From an uncultured Prochlorococcus sp. (GTDB taxonomy: Bacteria; Cyanobacteriota; Cyanobacteriia; PCC-6307; Cyanobiaceae): a stretch of DNA of 64,000 nucleotides. The DNA lies in NCBI GenBank assembly GCA_902590775.1, contig CACIYC010000002.1, positions 25,372-89,371 on the forward strand, read 5' to 3'. The notes under the pieces are model-generated. The model worked only from the letters and a program-made list of their open reading frames with translations. It did not search any database and was not told the origin of the DNA. This document shows positions 38,242 to 47,312 of this stretch, piece by piece. The translations under genes were made by a program, and so were the position numbers. The first letter of the stretch is position 1, and each line of letters begins with the position of its first letter.

Positions 38242-39801
38242 CTAGATAAGCTCCATGCAGGTTTCGTTTGCTAATGATAAGGACTGGGGCGAATTTTTTT
38301 TGTTTAAGTCATGAGTATCAAAATTTTCATTATCAGCATTTTGAAAATAGCAGTTTTTGATTTTGTTAATCCCTGTTTTTCTTTGTAATTTAATCAAGTT
38401 TATATTGTAATCAGTTATCAATGTAAAATAATCTACCTCTGCTTGAGTCAGATCTTTTTGATTATTGATAACTTCAAGTTGAGTTGATATACCTGCTTTT
38501 AGTCTTAATATAGAAAGTCTTAATGATTCTTTGGAGGTTTTTATTTCCTGTAAAGAATATTTAATATTATTTTTTGCTGTATTCATTCTTATAAATATTT
38601 CTTCAATTTCATATCTAATTTGATCTTTCTTTAGTTCAATATTTGTTTTAATTTCTTTTGTTTTCTCTTTATTAGCAAGATAATTTGATTTTGAAAAACC
38701 ACCATCCAGTATTGGCCATTGAAATTGTATCCCTATTGTATTGTTAAAGCTATTAATATTGTTATCATTTCTCGGAGATGGCATGCCTATTTCTCCTTGA
38801 GATAAATATCCATCAATAGTATTATAAATAGATAATGTTGGTCTATTTTTTGCCAATGATATTTTTGCTTGGTTGTTATTTATTTTTAAATTAATCATTA
38901 ATTCTTCTAATTCTTTTCTGTATTGCAATGCTGCAATAATGCTTGACTCTAATGAGGATTCCCATTGACCTAATATTCTAGGTTTTGTGATAATTTTAGG
39001 TGTTAAATTTTCATCCAAATTTAGTATACTTGCAAGCTTACTCTCGTTAATTTTTCTTATACCTATTTTTTCCAATAAATATTTATTATCTTTTGAAAGT
39101 TTTGTTTCTGCCTCTAATAAATCAAACTTACTACCTATGCCAGAATTAAATCTTATTTTTGATTCCTGTAATTCAATCTTGGAACTTTTAATAGAATCTT
39201 TTGCAATACGAACTTCTTGAATTGATTTTTGTAAAAGGAAGAATCTTTCATGTGCTTCTAAAATTAAGTCACGATATTTTATTTCATAAGCAATTCTTGC
39301 TTTATCTAAGTTTTCTTTTGCAATTTCTATTTGCGGAATTCTTGTAGGATTTATTAAGTCCCATTTTAATGTTGCACTTAGACTTGATTTTATTTGATTA
39401 TTAGATGTATTTGTTGAAAGCTCATTGTAAGTATTACCCGTCATATATTGAGGCAAGCCTGAACTTGAAAGATTCAAACTAGGATACCATGATGATATTT
39501 CTCTTTTTAATAAGTATTTTTTCTCCTCAATTTGATTATTGATAATTTTAAGTTCATCACTATTATCTGCTATTATTTTTTCTAACTCTTCTAGTGTAAC
39601 TTCTTCTTTCTTTTTGATCTTTACCTGAAAAACTTTACTTGCATCTATTTTTTCAATAGGATCTATATTTGATAATAGATTTTTATTTGTAGTTTTTTCT
39701 TTTGCTTTAAGAGCTTCATTAGCTAAAACTATGCATGACATTGAATTGAAAAGAGTATAAAAGATTATTAAACTAGTAGAGATTTTTTTCACTGCTTTCA
39801 T
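38242..39801 (-). CDS. TolC-like outer-membrane efflux protein
   Basis: A 519-residue protein with an N-terminal signal sequence (about residues 1-28, ISTSLIIFYTLFNSMSCIVLA). Two long helical/beta repeats of the outer-membrane efflux family follow, with IQFQWPILDGGFSK and STQLEVINNQKDLTQAEVDYFTLI segments. It probably forms the outer-membrane channel for a type I or RND-like exporter. No exporter partner lies next to it. Divergence is high, as for most TolC proteins. Confidence 0.9.
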   Translation of the reverse strand: MKAVKKISTSLIIFYTLFNSMSCIVLANEALKAKEKTTNKNLLSNIDPIEKIDASKVFQVKIKKKEEVTLEELEKIIADNSDELKIINNQIEEKKYLLKREISSWYPSLNLSSSGLPQYMTGNTYNELSTNTSNNQIKSSLSATLKWDLINPTRIPQIEIAKENLDKARIAYEIKYRDLILEAHERFFLLQKSIQEVRIAKDSIKSSKIELQESKIRFNSGIGSKFDLLEAETKLSKDNKYLLEKIGIRKINESKLASILNLDENLTPKIITKPRILGQWESSLESSIIAALQYRKELEELMINLKINNNQAKISLAKNRPTLSIYNTIDGYLSQGEIGMPSPRNDNNINSFNNTIGIQFQWPILDGGFSKSNYLANKEKTKEIKTNIELKKDQIRYEIEEIFIRMNTAKNNIKYSLQEIKTSKESLRLSILRLKAGISTQLEVINNQKDLTQAEVDYFTLITDYNINLIKLQRKTGINKIKNCYFQNADNENFDTHDLNKKNSPQSLSLANETCMELI

Positions 39802-39807
39802 TGAATT

Positions 39808-41205
39808 TTAGATTGAATGGTAAGTGTTTTCCAGTGCTTTTTTAACAAAGTCATCTGCTCCAAAGACAATCTTTATTGGAATTTTAAGAATTTTGGATAC
39901 TTCTTCTACAGTAATATCATCTAGGAAAGTTGATTCGCCATGCTTTAGCATTATAGAAGGCAATAACAGTTCATCGCCAAGATCTTTGTTCATTAACCCA
40001 TCAATTAAATCTTTTCCAGTTAGTAATCCAGTAACTATGTTGTCTTTACCCCAATATGGGCTACTTAGTCCAAATAGTTTTAATGACATTCCTTGAATTT
40101 TGTTGATTCTTGAAGATATTGGCTCTAATGCTTCTTCCACAAGCTTCCCTACCACCCAGCTGCATTTTTTCTTTATGGATATTCTTTTAGGAAGAGTTGA
40201 GGTAGCTTTATCAATATTTTCTAAAAATGATCTGATACTTCCTACTCCATTTTCTTCTTGAGGAAGATTTTCATAGATTGGTCTATCTGGGAGAGATTGA
40301 TTAGCTAATAAATACCATTCATCGGATAACCATGCAAAACGTGTACCAATTCTAGATTCAAAATCATTTTGTAATTTCTCTACCAGCTTAATTACCTTTT
40401 TTGCACATGTTTTATCTACTGGCCTTAATCCATCATTTTCCGGGCGAAAACGTGTTAAGCCGACAGGAACAATTGCGGTTGAAAGAATCGTAGGCAAGTC
40501 TCCAGAAGCATATTTAAAGAGGTCATTGATTGTTTTATGAAGATGATCATTATCATTTAACCCTGGGCATACAACGATTTGCGCATGTAGCTGAAGTTGT
40601 CTATCTGCAAACCACTGAATTTGTTCCATGATTAAACCTGCTCGCTGATTTTTTAACAATTGGGCTCTTAATGTTGGATCAGTTGAGTGGACAGAAATAA
40701 ACAAAGGTGACAGACGTTGGTCCTGAATTCTCATCCAATCTTTGGGTAAAAGATTTGTAAGTGTTAGGTATGAGCCATAAAGGAAACTCATTCGATAGTC
40801 ATCATCTTTAAGATAAAGAGATTTACGATGGCCAGATGGTTGTTGATCTATAAAACAAAAAGGACAATGGTTATTACATTGCTTGAGACCATCAAATAGA
40901 GCTTCAGTAAAAACAAGACCTAGGTCAGCATCTATCTCTTTTTCTAGATGAATTGTATGTAGAGATCCGTCCTGATCAAGTACTTCAAGATCCAAATCTT
41001 CTTCTGCAATTAAAAATTTATAATCTATTAAGTCTCTAGGTTTAATATTATTAATTGAAATCAATCTATCTCCAGCTTCAAAGCCTATATCTTCTCCAAT
41101 GGAATCTTTTTCAACTCCGTGAACTATTGCAGGTAGAGGCGTATCAACTACCGATGCGTCATGAAAAGTTGAGGATGTAATGCTTGGCGAGGTTTCATTC
41201 CACAC
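39808..41205 (-). CDS. Radical-SAM protein with PDZ-like N-terminus (cyanobacterial TIGR03279/DUF512 type)
   Basis: A 465-residue protein. The N-terminal 60 residues (VEKDSIGEDIGFEAGDRLISIN) form a PDZ-like fold. The radical-SAM cluster motif is CNNHCPFCFIDQQPSG (CxxxCxxC, about residue 110), and the C-terminal half is the DUF512 region. Its family is widespread in cyanobacteria, but no reaction is known. GTG start at 41205. A perfect 9-bp tandem repeat (41208-41225) abuts the start. The TolC-like gene is 6 bp downstream, possibly in one transcript. Confidence 0.9.
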   Translation of the reverse strand: MWNETSPSITSSTFHDASVVDTPLPAIVHGVEKDSIGEDIGFEAGDRLISINNIKPRDLIDYKFLIAEEDLDLEVLDQDGSLHTIHLEKEIDADLGLVFTEALFDGLKQCNNHCPFCFIDQQPSGHRKSLYLKDDDYRMSFLYGSYLTLTNLLPKDWMRIQDQRLSPLFISVHSTDPTLRAQLLKNQRAGLIMEQIQWFADRQLQLHAQIVVCPGLNDNDHLHKTINDLFKYASGDLPTILSTAIVPVGLTRFRPENDGLRPVDKTCAKKVIKLVEKLQNDFESRIGTRFAWLSDEWYLLANQSLPDRPIYENLPQEENGVGSIRSFLENIDKATSTLPKRISIKKKCSWVVGKLVEEALEPISSRINKIQGMSLKLFGLSSPYWGKDNIVTGLLTGKDLIDGLMNKDLGDELLLPSIMLKHGESTFLDDITVEEVSKILKIPIKIVFGADDFVKKALENTYHSI

Positions 41206-41531
41206 AGACTAAGTACACTAAGTACATCTTTCCTTTAGTTTGCTATGAATCTGGAAACTTTTTCGTAAAATTAGTCAAGTTTTAAGGCTTCAACAAAAAT
41301 TGAGAAGCTTGTAATTTTAAAATATAGACTTTGCTTGAAATATGTAAAGTCGTAAAATCAAGGAACTTGTTTTTAGAATTTACTGCTTGTGCTGATTTTA
41401 TTTTCTTAGGAGTTCATGAAAGAAGACTTTTTTCTTATTAAACCATCAGATCTTATTTAGCCCTGAGCTACTTTTTCCCTGCTAACGACCCCTCAGATTT
41501 CTCCGAGGGATATTTATCAAGACCTAGAACC
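41206..41531. other. 326-bp divergent promoter region, radical-SAM gene and DUF3120 gene
   Basis: It carries the 9-bp tandem repeat ACTAAGTAC at 41208-41225. A well-formed AGGAG-ATG start (ATG at 41416) opens a 14-codon frame that ends at 41460. The DUF3120 reading frame is open from 41442 with protein-like content (SYFFPANDPSDFSEG) but no conventional start before 41532. A 5-bp hairpin, CCCTC/GAGGG, lies near 41490-41510. The region could include an N-terminal part of DUF3120. Confidence 0.4.
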
Positions 41532-42191
41532 TTGCGAATTTGGGTTGGAGCTCTTGTAGTTCTTCCAGTATTTCTCCAAGCACCATGGGTTCATTTTTTC
41601 CCTCTTTCAGCGTTACTATTTACTTTTGTATTACTTGGACTAGGAATTGTTTTAGGACAACATTTTGCAAAAAAGTGGTTCAGGATAGGTTCTCTTCTTG
41701 TAGGTGTTAGTGGTAGTTGGTTGGGTGGATGTTTGTTTTGGGGATGGTTACGAATGCACCCTGTTTTGCATCTTCCTGTTGAAGCAGTTGCAATGCCTTT
41801 GGCATGTATAGGACTTACTACTAAATGGAGAATAGGATCTAGTTTTTATTTGGCTTGTTTGCTTGGCACAGCTTTTACTGATTTGATGATGGTTTTTACA
41901 GGAGTCATGAGTTCATGGCCAGATGTTGTTTCTGAACCCATTGAAAAAGCAGCTATAACACTGAATCAAAGTTCTTTGCATCTTTTTAGGCTCCCAACCT
42001 TAGTCTTTCTTGCTATTGCTGCTTTTTTTATAGCTTTTTTATCAAATCAAATGAATCAACGAGGGAAGATAAATTCTTTAGTAGGAGTTGCTTGGTTGGT
42101 TGCGGGAACGGCATTAGCAACAACACTTTGGGTGGATGGATTATTTGTTTTTACTACACTTGTCCAACCTCAATTAAGTGGATTGATTTAG
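41532..42191 (+). CDS. DUF3120 family membrane protein
   Basis: A 219-residue protein with six to seven hydrophobic segments, beginning RIWVGALVVLPVFLQAPWVHFFPLSA, as in the cyanobacterial DUF3120 family (function unknown). The TTG at 41532 is the first conventional start, but no ribosome site supports it, and the frame upstream to 41442 looks coding. A CTG at 41463 would add 23 residues. It lies just before nadB and is likely co-transcribed. Confidence 0.82.
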   Translation: MRIWVGALVVLPVFLQAPWVHFFPLSALLFTFVLLGLGIVLGQHFAKKWFRIGSLLVGVSGSWLGGCLFWGWLRMHPVLHLPVEAVAMPLACIGLTTKWRIGSSFYLACLLGTAFTDLMMVFTGVMSSWPDVVSEPIEKAAITLNQSSLHLFRLPTLVFLAIAAFFIAFLSNQMNQRGKINSLVGVAWLVAGTALATTLWVDGLFVFTTLVQPQLSGLI

Positions 42192-42209
42192 ATGTAGGAG
42201 CATTTTCTT

Positions 42210-43886
42210 GTGGACGTTTCAATCAACAAAAATCCAATTATAAATGGTTCTTGGGATGTAGTCGTTGTAGGTGCAGGTGCTGCTGGATTAATGACTTGTA
42301 TTGAGTTGCCTTCTGATTTGAAAGTCCTTCTTATTAATAGAAATACAAGTAAAAGGTCTTCCAGTCGTTGGGCTCAAGGCGGAATTGCTGCTGTTACTCG
42401 ATCTGAGGATAGCTTTCAAAGTCATTTAGAAGATACTTTGAGAGCTGGTTGTGGTTTATGTGATATAGAAGCAGTACGAATGCTTGTGGAGAAGGCACCT
42501 CAATGTGTTGAAAGACTACAAACATTAGGTATGGAATTTGATAAAGATGAAACAGGACTTGCTACTACATTAGAAGCTGCACATTCCTATAAACGTGTTT
42601 TACATGTGCAGGATCAAACGGGTAGAGCATTAGTTGATGTCCTTAGAGAACAGGTTGAAAGACGATCTAATGTTCTTCATCGGCGCGGTGTTCGCGTTAC
42701 TCAGCTTTGGGTTGAAAATGATCTCTGTCATGGAGTTCAAGTTTTAGATGGTTCTTTTCTTTATTGGATCCCTGCTAGGGCTGTTATTTTGGCTTCTGGA
42801 GGAGGGGGGCATTTATTTGCGAATACCACAAACCCTGCGCAAGCTTGCGGAGAAGGTTTGTCTTTAGCTTGGAAAGCAGGTGCAGCAATAGATGATCTTG
42901 AATTTTTTCAGTTTCACCCTACAGCTTTAAAACTTGAAGGAGTAACTTCTTTTCTGATTTCTGAGGCTGTTAGAGGGGAAGGTGGTGTTTTAGTAGATCG
43001 CTATGGGAATAGTCCTGTTTCTAATTTATTGAAAAAAGATCTTGCTCCACGTGATCAGGTTAGTAGAGCTCTTGTTAAGGTTATGCAAACTCAAAATGTA
43101 AATTGTATAGGACTTGATTTAAGTAATATTCCTACTAAAAAAGTTTATTCTCGCTTCCCATTATTTATTGAAAGGTGTAAAGAAATTGGCATTGATCCAT
43201 TCAAGGGCTTAATTCCAGTTGCCCCTGCAGCTCATTACTGGATGGGTGGCATATCAACAGATTTAAGAGGTGCAACTTCTGTGTCTGGATTGTATGCAGT
43301 AGGAGAAGTTGCATGTACTGGAGTACATGGAGCAAACAGACTTGCAAGTAATTCTTTATTGGAATGTCTTGTATTTGCTAGTCAATTTTCCAGCATTAAA
43401 CTACCTGATTTTCATAAGAGCAATTTGCCTTCTAGAAATTGTCAGTTTGTAGATGTTTCAATGGATATTTATAATTCGTATAGTGAGGAATACTTGAGGA
43501 ATTCTATTGAGAAATTAAGGCAATTATTTTGGAAAGAAGTAGGCGTTAATCGTTCTAAAAATGGTATGAAAAATGCTATAAAATCTATTAGTTCAGATTT
43601 AGCTTTATTATCAAGGAATAACTTGTTAAATTTAGTTAATTTTCAATCCAAAGAAATGTGTCATAGTTTTAATGAAATCACAAGAAGTAAATTAAATTTA
43701 CTTCTTGATTTAAGTCATCGTCAATTAACTAGTTTAATAACTTTAAATGCTTGTATATTTAGATGTGAAAGTAGAGGAGGTCATTACAGGCTTGATTCAC
43801 CAGCTACTTTGCCATATTGGAAATGTCATACTAGGCAGATGAAAGGTCAAAGAATTTCAACTAGGCCTATAGATGGAAGATTTTAA
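42210..43886 (+). CDS. nadB: L-aspartate oxidase
   Basis: FAD-dependent oxidation of aspartate to iminoaspartate, the first step of NAD synthesis. The FAD motif VVVVGAGAAGLMTCIE is at residues 17-32, and the active-site region includes SSRWAQGGIAAV, FHPTAL and the HRVxRxx-type GVHGANRLASNSLLE. 558 residues, as in the family. GTG start with GGAG about 11 bases upstream. It runs convergently into the VKOR-Trx gene with a 4-bp overlap. Confidence 0.96.
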   Translation: MDVSINKNPIINGSWDVVVVGAGAAGLMTCIELPSDLKVLLINRNTSKRSSSRWAQGGIAAVTRSEDSFQSHLEDTLRAGCGLCDIEAVRMLVEKAPQCVERLQTLGMEFDKDETGLATTLEAAHSYKRVLHVQDQTGRALVDVLREQVERRSNVLHRRGVRVTQLWVENDLCHGVQVLDGSFLYWIPARAVILASGGGGHLFANTTNPAQACGEGLSLAWKAGAAIDDLEFFQFHPTALKLEGVTSFLISEAVRGEGGVLVDRYGNSPVSNLLKKDLAPRDQVSRALVKVMQTQNVNCIGLDLSNIPTKKVYSRFPLFIERCKEIGIDPFKGLIPVAPAAHYWMGGISTDLRGATSVSGLYAVGEVACTGVHGANRLASNSLLECLVFASQFSSIKLPDFHKSNLPSRNCQFVDVSMDIYNSYSEEYLRNSIEKLRQLFWKEVGVNRSKNGMKNAIKSISSDLALLSRNNLLNLVNFQSKEMCHSFNEITRSKLNLLLDLSHRQLTSLITLNACIFRCESRGGHYRLDSPATLPYWKCHTRQMKGQRISTRPIDGRF

Positions 43887-44824
43887 AAATTTCTAGATCC
43901 TTTGTATCCACTTAAATCTGCTAATTCATTTAGACTTCGAACACCTGAAATAATTTCACCATTAATTTCCCAAGAGGGGAAGCCAGTTATTCCTTTAGAT
44001 TGGCATAATTCTGTCTGACTGTCTTTTCCATCAGCTGCACATTCTATGGCTATTAGATGAGATGCAGCTTCTCTCCCAAACATTTCTTTTTGATCATGAC
44101 AGTGCGGGCACCAATATGCATTGTAAAGCCGAATTTCTTGTTCGTTTAAATATTTTGCTAATTTAATAGAATCAGGTGAACTTTGATTAATAATTAATGG
44201 AGGAATATTCTCTCCATTAGCAGATAAATTTTCTTTATTCGGATCAACTGATGATGACCAAATTAATCCTCCTAGAAAGATAATAATTGCGACCGCAAAG
44301 CCTTTAATAATTAGGTCTCTTCTCTCTTCCCACCCTCCTCCAAGTACAGTTAAAATTAGAATAATGCTAGAGATTATTGTAGAAAGAACACAGAAAAAAC
44401 AAAATGCTTCTATTCTAAATATCATTATTCCCATTAGCAAAAAGCTAAATATTGTCATACCAGTTGAAAGAAAAAATAGGCACCACCATCCTGTTCTTGA
44501 ACTATCTAGTTTTTTCGTAGTTAATAATGGTAAAAATGGAATTATTGCAAGTAGAAGTATAAGTATGTAGCTAATCAATCCTACTAAAGATAGAGGAACT
44601 GCTGAATTATTTACTTCAAAAATAGTTCCCCATGGACTATCTAAAACTTTGTCACATCCCTGGGTACCACCAGGGCATGAAAGGGAACTTATCCATCCCC
44701 ATTTTTTAAAAGTAATTGATCCTGTATCTATTACTCCTATAGTTGCCAGAATTCCAATAATAGTTCTTGCTAATTTGGATCCCTGATCTTGTCTTCTTCG
44801 ACTTTTCAGACGAGATGTACTCAT
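43883..44824 (-). CDS. VKOR-thioredoxin fusion oxidoreductase
   Basis: A 313-residue membrane protein. The N-terminal domain has about five spans, the loop SCPGGTQGCDKVLDSPWG and the active-site CxxC CFFC (about residue 140), which are the marks of the vitamin K epoxide reductase family. The C-terminal thioredoxin-like domain has the CxxC CPHC in YWCPHCHDQKEMF. In cyanobacteria such fusions make disulfide bonds in the periplasm or lumen, using quinone as acceptor. ATG start. Confidence 0.93.
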   Translation of the reverse strand: MSTSRLKSRRRQDQGSKLARTIIGILATIGVIDTGSITFKKWGWISSLSCPGGTQGCDKVLDSPWGTIFEVNNSAVPLSLVGLISYILILLLAIIPFLPLLTTKKLDSSRTGWWCLFFLSTGMTIFSFLLMGIMIFRIEAFCFFCVLSTIISSIILILTVLGGGWEERRDLIIKGFAVAIIIFLGGLIWSSSVDPNKENLSANGENIPPLIINQSSPDSIKLAKYLNEQEIRLYNAYWCPHCHDQKEMFGREAASHLIAIECAADGKDSQTELCQSKGITGFPSWEINGEIISGVRSLNELADLSGYKGSRNF

Positions 44825-44966
44825 TGATTAATTAGTGGATATAGCAATTCTTACAGTTTTCATGAAAGAAGTCTTTGTTTTTTAGATATGCCAGTCATAA
44901 TGTTTTCAAATTATTGATTTTCATAGGTATTTCAATAATGATTGTCTTAGTCGTTTAAGAAAAATC

Positions 44967-46355
44967 ATAAAAAAAACATTCGTTTCTTCAGAAACACGGC
45001 CAACGGTTGCTTTTATCCATTTGGGTTGTGAAAAGAATCTCGTTGATACAGAGCATATGATGGGCTTATTGGATCAAGGAGGCTATAGAGTCAGTTCAAA
45101 TCCTTCAGAAGCATCTCTTGTTGTAGTTAATACTTGTAGTTTCATTCAGGAAGCAAGAGAAGAATCCGTTAGGGCTTTAGTAGATTTAGCAGAAAAAGAT
45201 AAGCAAATTATTATTGCAGGGTGTTTGGCTCAACATTTCCAAGAAGATTTGCTTAATTCCATTCCAGAAGCAAAGGCAATTATTGGGACTGGTGACTATC
45301 ACCATATTTTGCAAGTTCTTCAGAGAATTGAGAAAGGAGAAATAGTAAATAAAGTATCTCAAATACCAACATTTGTTGGGGATGAAAATTTACCTAGGTA
45401 TAGAAAAAGAGGAGAGTTTGTTTCATATTTAAAGGTTGCTGAAGGATGTGATTACAATTGTGCTTTTTGTATTATTCCAAGACTAAGAGGTAAGCAAAGA
45501 AGTCGTTCAATTGAATCAATTATTTCAGAGGCTAATCAACTTGCGAAGAAAGGTGTTAAGGAGTTGATTCTAATTAGTCAAATTACTACAAATTATGGAC
45601 TAGATATTTATGGAAAACCTTGTCTAGATGAGTTGCTAAGAGCATTAGGTAATGTTGATATCCCTTGGATCAGAGTTCATTATGCTTATCCAACAGGATT
45701 GACATCAGAAGTAATTCAGGCATTTAAGGATGTACACAATATTTTGCCTTATTTTGATCTTCCTTTGCAACATAGCCACCCTGATGTACTTAAGGCAATG
45801 AATCGGCCTTGGCAGTTGGATTTGAATACTGATTTGCTTGAAAGAATTCGCAATCAATTACCAGATTCAATTTTTCGTACTTCTTTAATTGTTGGGTTCC
45901 CTGGAGAAACTGAAATGCACTTTAATCATCTTGTTTCATTTATTGAAAAGCAAGAATTTGATCATATTGGGGTGTTTACTTTTTCATCTGAGGAAGGGAC
46001 TAAAGCCGCTAATTTACCTAATCAAGTGCCTTCTAGTATTGCTCAAGCGAGAAAGGATAAGATAATTTCGATACAGCAACCTATTGCGGAGAAAAAGAAT
46101 CAAGCATGGATTGGTCGTACTGTAGATTTTTTAATTGAACGAATTGATCAAGACACAGGAGAACTTGTAGGTCGCTGTTCACGTTTCGCCCCAGAAGTTG
46201 ATGGTTTGGTCAGAATTAAATATGATTTAAGATCAACAAAATTGATTCCAGGGATGATGATACCTGCCTTAATAACAGGTTCAGATTTATATGATTTAAC
46301 TGGGAAAGTTATTACAACAAAAGAAATGGTTTTTTCGGCTAGAAATAATTATTAA
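44967..46355 (+). CDS. rimO: Ribosomal protein S12 methylthiotransferase RimO (start uncertain)
   Basis: A radical-SAM enzyme that methylthiolates an aspartate of ribosomal protein S12. The N-terminal MTTase cysteines are in [15 protein letters not shown] and IIAGCLAQ; the radical-SAM motif is [11 protein letters not shown] (CxxxCxxC), and a TRAM-like domain ends the protein. The only conventional start (TTG 45021) would cut off the first beta strand just before LGCEKN. The frame is open from 44901 and reads [17 protein letters not shown] before it, so I extended to a possible ATA start at 44967. This start is inference. Confidence 0.9.
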   Translation: MKKTFVSSETRPTVAFIHLGCEKNLVDTEHMMGLLDQGGYRVSSNPSEASLVVVNTCSFIQEAREESVRALVDLAEKDKQIIIAGCLAQHFQEDLLNSIPEAKAIIGTGDYHHILQVLQRIEKGEIVNKVSQIPTFVGDENLPRYRKRGEFVSYLKVAEGCDYNCAFCIIPRLRGKQRSRSIESIISEANQLAKKGVKELILISQITTNYGLDIYGKPCLDELLRALGNVDIPWIRVHYAYPTGLTSEVIQAFKDVHNILPYFDLPLQHSHPDVLKAMNRPWQLDLNTDLLERIRNQLPDSIFRTSLIVGFPGETEMHFNHLVSFIEKQEFDHIGVFTFSSEEGTKAANLPNQVPSSIAQARKDKIISIQQPIAEKKNQAWIGRTVDFLIERIDQDTGELVGRCSRFAPEVDGLVRIKYDLRSTKLIPGMMIPALITGSDLYDLTGKVITTKEMVFSARNNY

Positions 46356-46410
46356 ATAATTACTTTTCTAATCTAAGCTTTTATTTTACAAAACATTTCC
46401 TATTAGTTTT

Positions 46411-46503
46411 TTATATCAATTTGATAGCTTTTAAAATTTTGTTGATACCAAATGCTGCACCAAGGCCAAAACCAACAATTGCAAAATAAAATAAAATACC
46501 CAT
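46411..46503 (-). CDS. Possible single-span protein resembling cytochrome b6f subunit PetL
   Basis: A 30-residue ATG frame on the minus strand, almost wholly hydrophobic (MGILFYFAIVGFGLGAAF) and ending KILKAIKLI. One membrane helix and the KLI end fit the pattern of PetL, a tiny subunit of the cytochrome b6f complex. At this length the match is weak and could be by chance. It lies between rimO and the DUF4346 gene; a 6-bp hairpin lies upstream of it. Confidence 0.4.
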   Translation of the reverse strand: MGILFYFAIVGFGLGAAFGINKILKAIKLI

Positions 46504-46545
46504 TGAAAAGAGTTAGTTCTTGCTTATTACAACAGATGGAGGACC

Positions 46546-46564
46546 CTTTTGTGGAGACCAAAAG
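46546..46564 (-). other. Small hairpin between DUF4346 gene and the PetL-like frame
   Basis: CTTTTG and CAAAAG form a perfect 6-bp stem with a 7-base loop. There is no T run beyond it in the minus-strand direction, so a classic terminator is unlikely; it could be a processing or stability element. Confidence 0.25.
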
Positions 46565-46578
46565 CGATTCTTTGATAT

Positions 46579-46986
46579 TTAGTCTTGAATATAAGTTGTT
46601 CCATTAATTAGTGAATATTCAGCTTTTTGTAGTTCTCTTCCGATATATAGAGCATGATCTAGCTTGCTTATTGGCAAAGGTTCGTTCCTTTCAGTCAGCT
46701 TAATGCCAATTTCTTTTGCAGTTCTTCCTGTAATTATTGAGAGTGGTTTTCGCTTATTTCCTGTATGACATCCAAGGAGCTCCCCTGTGTCAGGATCAGT
46801 TGCTAATCCTTCCTTATCGATATTATTGCTAAAATGCTCGACTATAAGTTCATTTGTTTGATGGTTTACTTTGATAATAAAATATCCCTTAGGATCGAGT
46901 TCAATAAATCTTGAAGAATATTTGTCATCTATCAATTTTTTTGTAGCTACTTTGTCTAGTTCTGATTTTTCTTTTTTCATAATCAT
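46579..46986 (-). CDS. DUF4346 family protein
   Basis: A 135-residue protein. The core (ELDPKGYFIIKVNHQTNELIVEHFSN followed by GRTAKEIG and DHALYIGRELQKAE) matches the pattern of the cyanobacterial DUF4346 family; function unknown. The first 24 residues are Lys/Asp-rich. The start is ATG 46986, with another ATG two codons downstream. Confidence 0.75.
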   Translation of the reverse strand: MIMKKEKSELDKVATKKLIDDKYSSRFIELDPKGYFIIKVNHQTNELIVEHFSNNIDKEGLATDPDTGELLGCHTGNKRKPLSIITGRTAKEIGIKLTERNEPLPISKLDHALYIGRELQKAEYSLINGTTYIQD

Positions 46987-47169
46987 TTTATTATAAATGA
47001 GATACTAATTTAAACAAATAAAGTTTTTAGAAAGAAATATTTTTTATGCATTTTAAATTCATTTCTTTTTTTTGATAGAATTTATCCATCCTTTTTTTTC
47101 TGTAGACTTGAAAGAACTCAAAAATATGTAATTATATTAAAAATGTATTAGTTTAAAATTACTTTAATT

Positions 47170-47304
47170 ATGAAACTAATTGGACATTGTAATTCTTGCT
47201 TGAACTGGTTTTGCATTAGAACCTTCTTTCCCATTATTTTAATACGAAATAATGAAAAATATTGTAGATATTGTGGTTCTGAGTTGGAGATAAAGAAATG
47301 GTAA
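47170..47304 (+). CDS. Possible 44-residue zinc-ribbon protein
   Basis: In the 326-bp gap between the DUF4346 gene and the next minus-strand gene, an ATG frame encodes two CxxC knuckles: CNSC near residue 7 and CRYC near residue 34. A hydrophobic middle and a Lys/Trp end (EIKKW) complete it. Paired CxxC motifs suggest zinc binding. I do not recognise a family; it is provisional. A TAGAAT element lies about 85 bp upstream. Confidence 0.5.
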   Translation: MKLIGHCNSCLNWFCIRTFFPIILIRNNEKYCRYCGSELEIKKW

Positions 47305-47312
47305 ATTAAATA

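Noticed and set aside
41442..41460. Programmed -1 frameshift for DUF3120
   Set aside because: No classic slippery heptamer and no strong downstream structure were seen, so a rare start or a sequence change is more likely.
41412..44873. The 13-mer TTCATGAAAGAAG occurs upstream of both DUF3120 and rimO
   Set aside because: In a 64-kb AT-rich window many such 13-mers recur by chance, and the two copies are not in a shared frame or setting.
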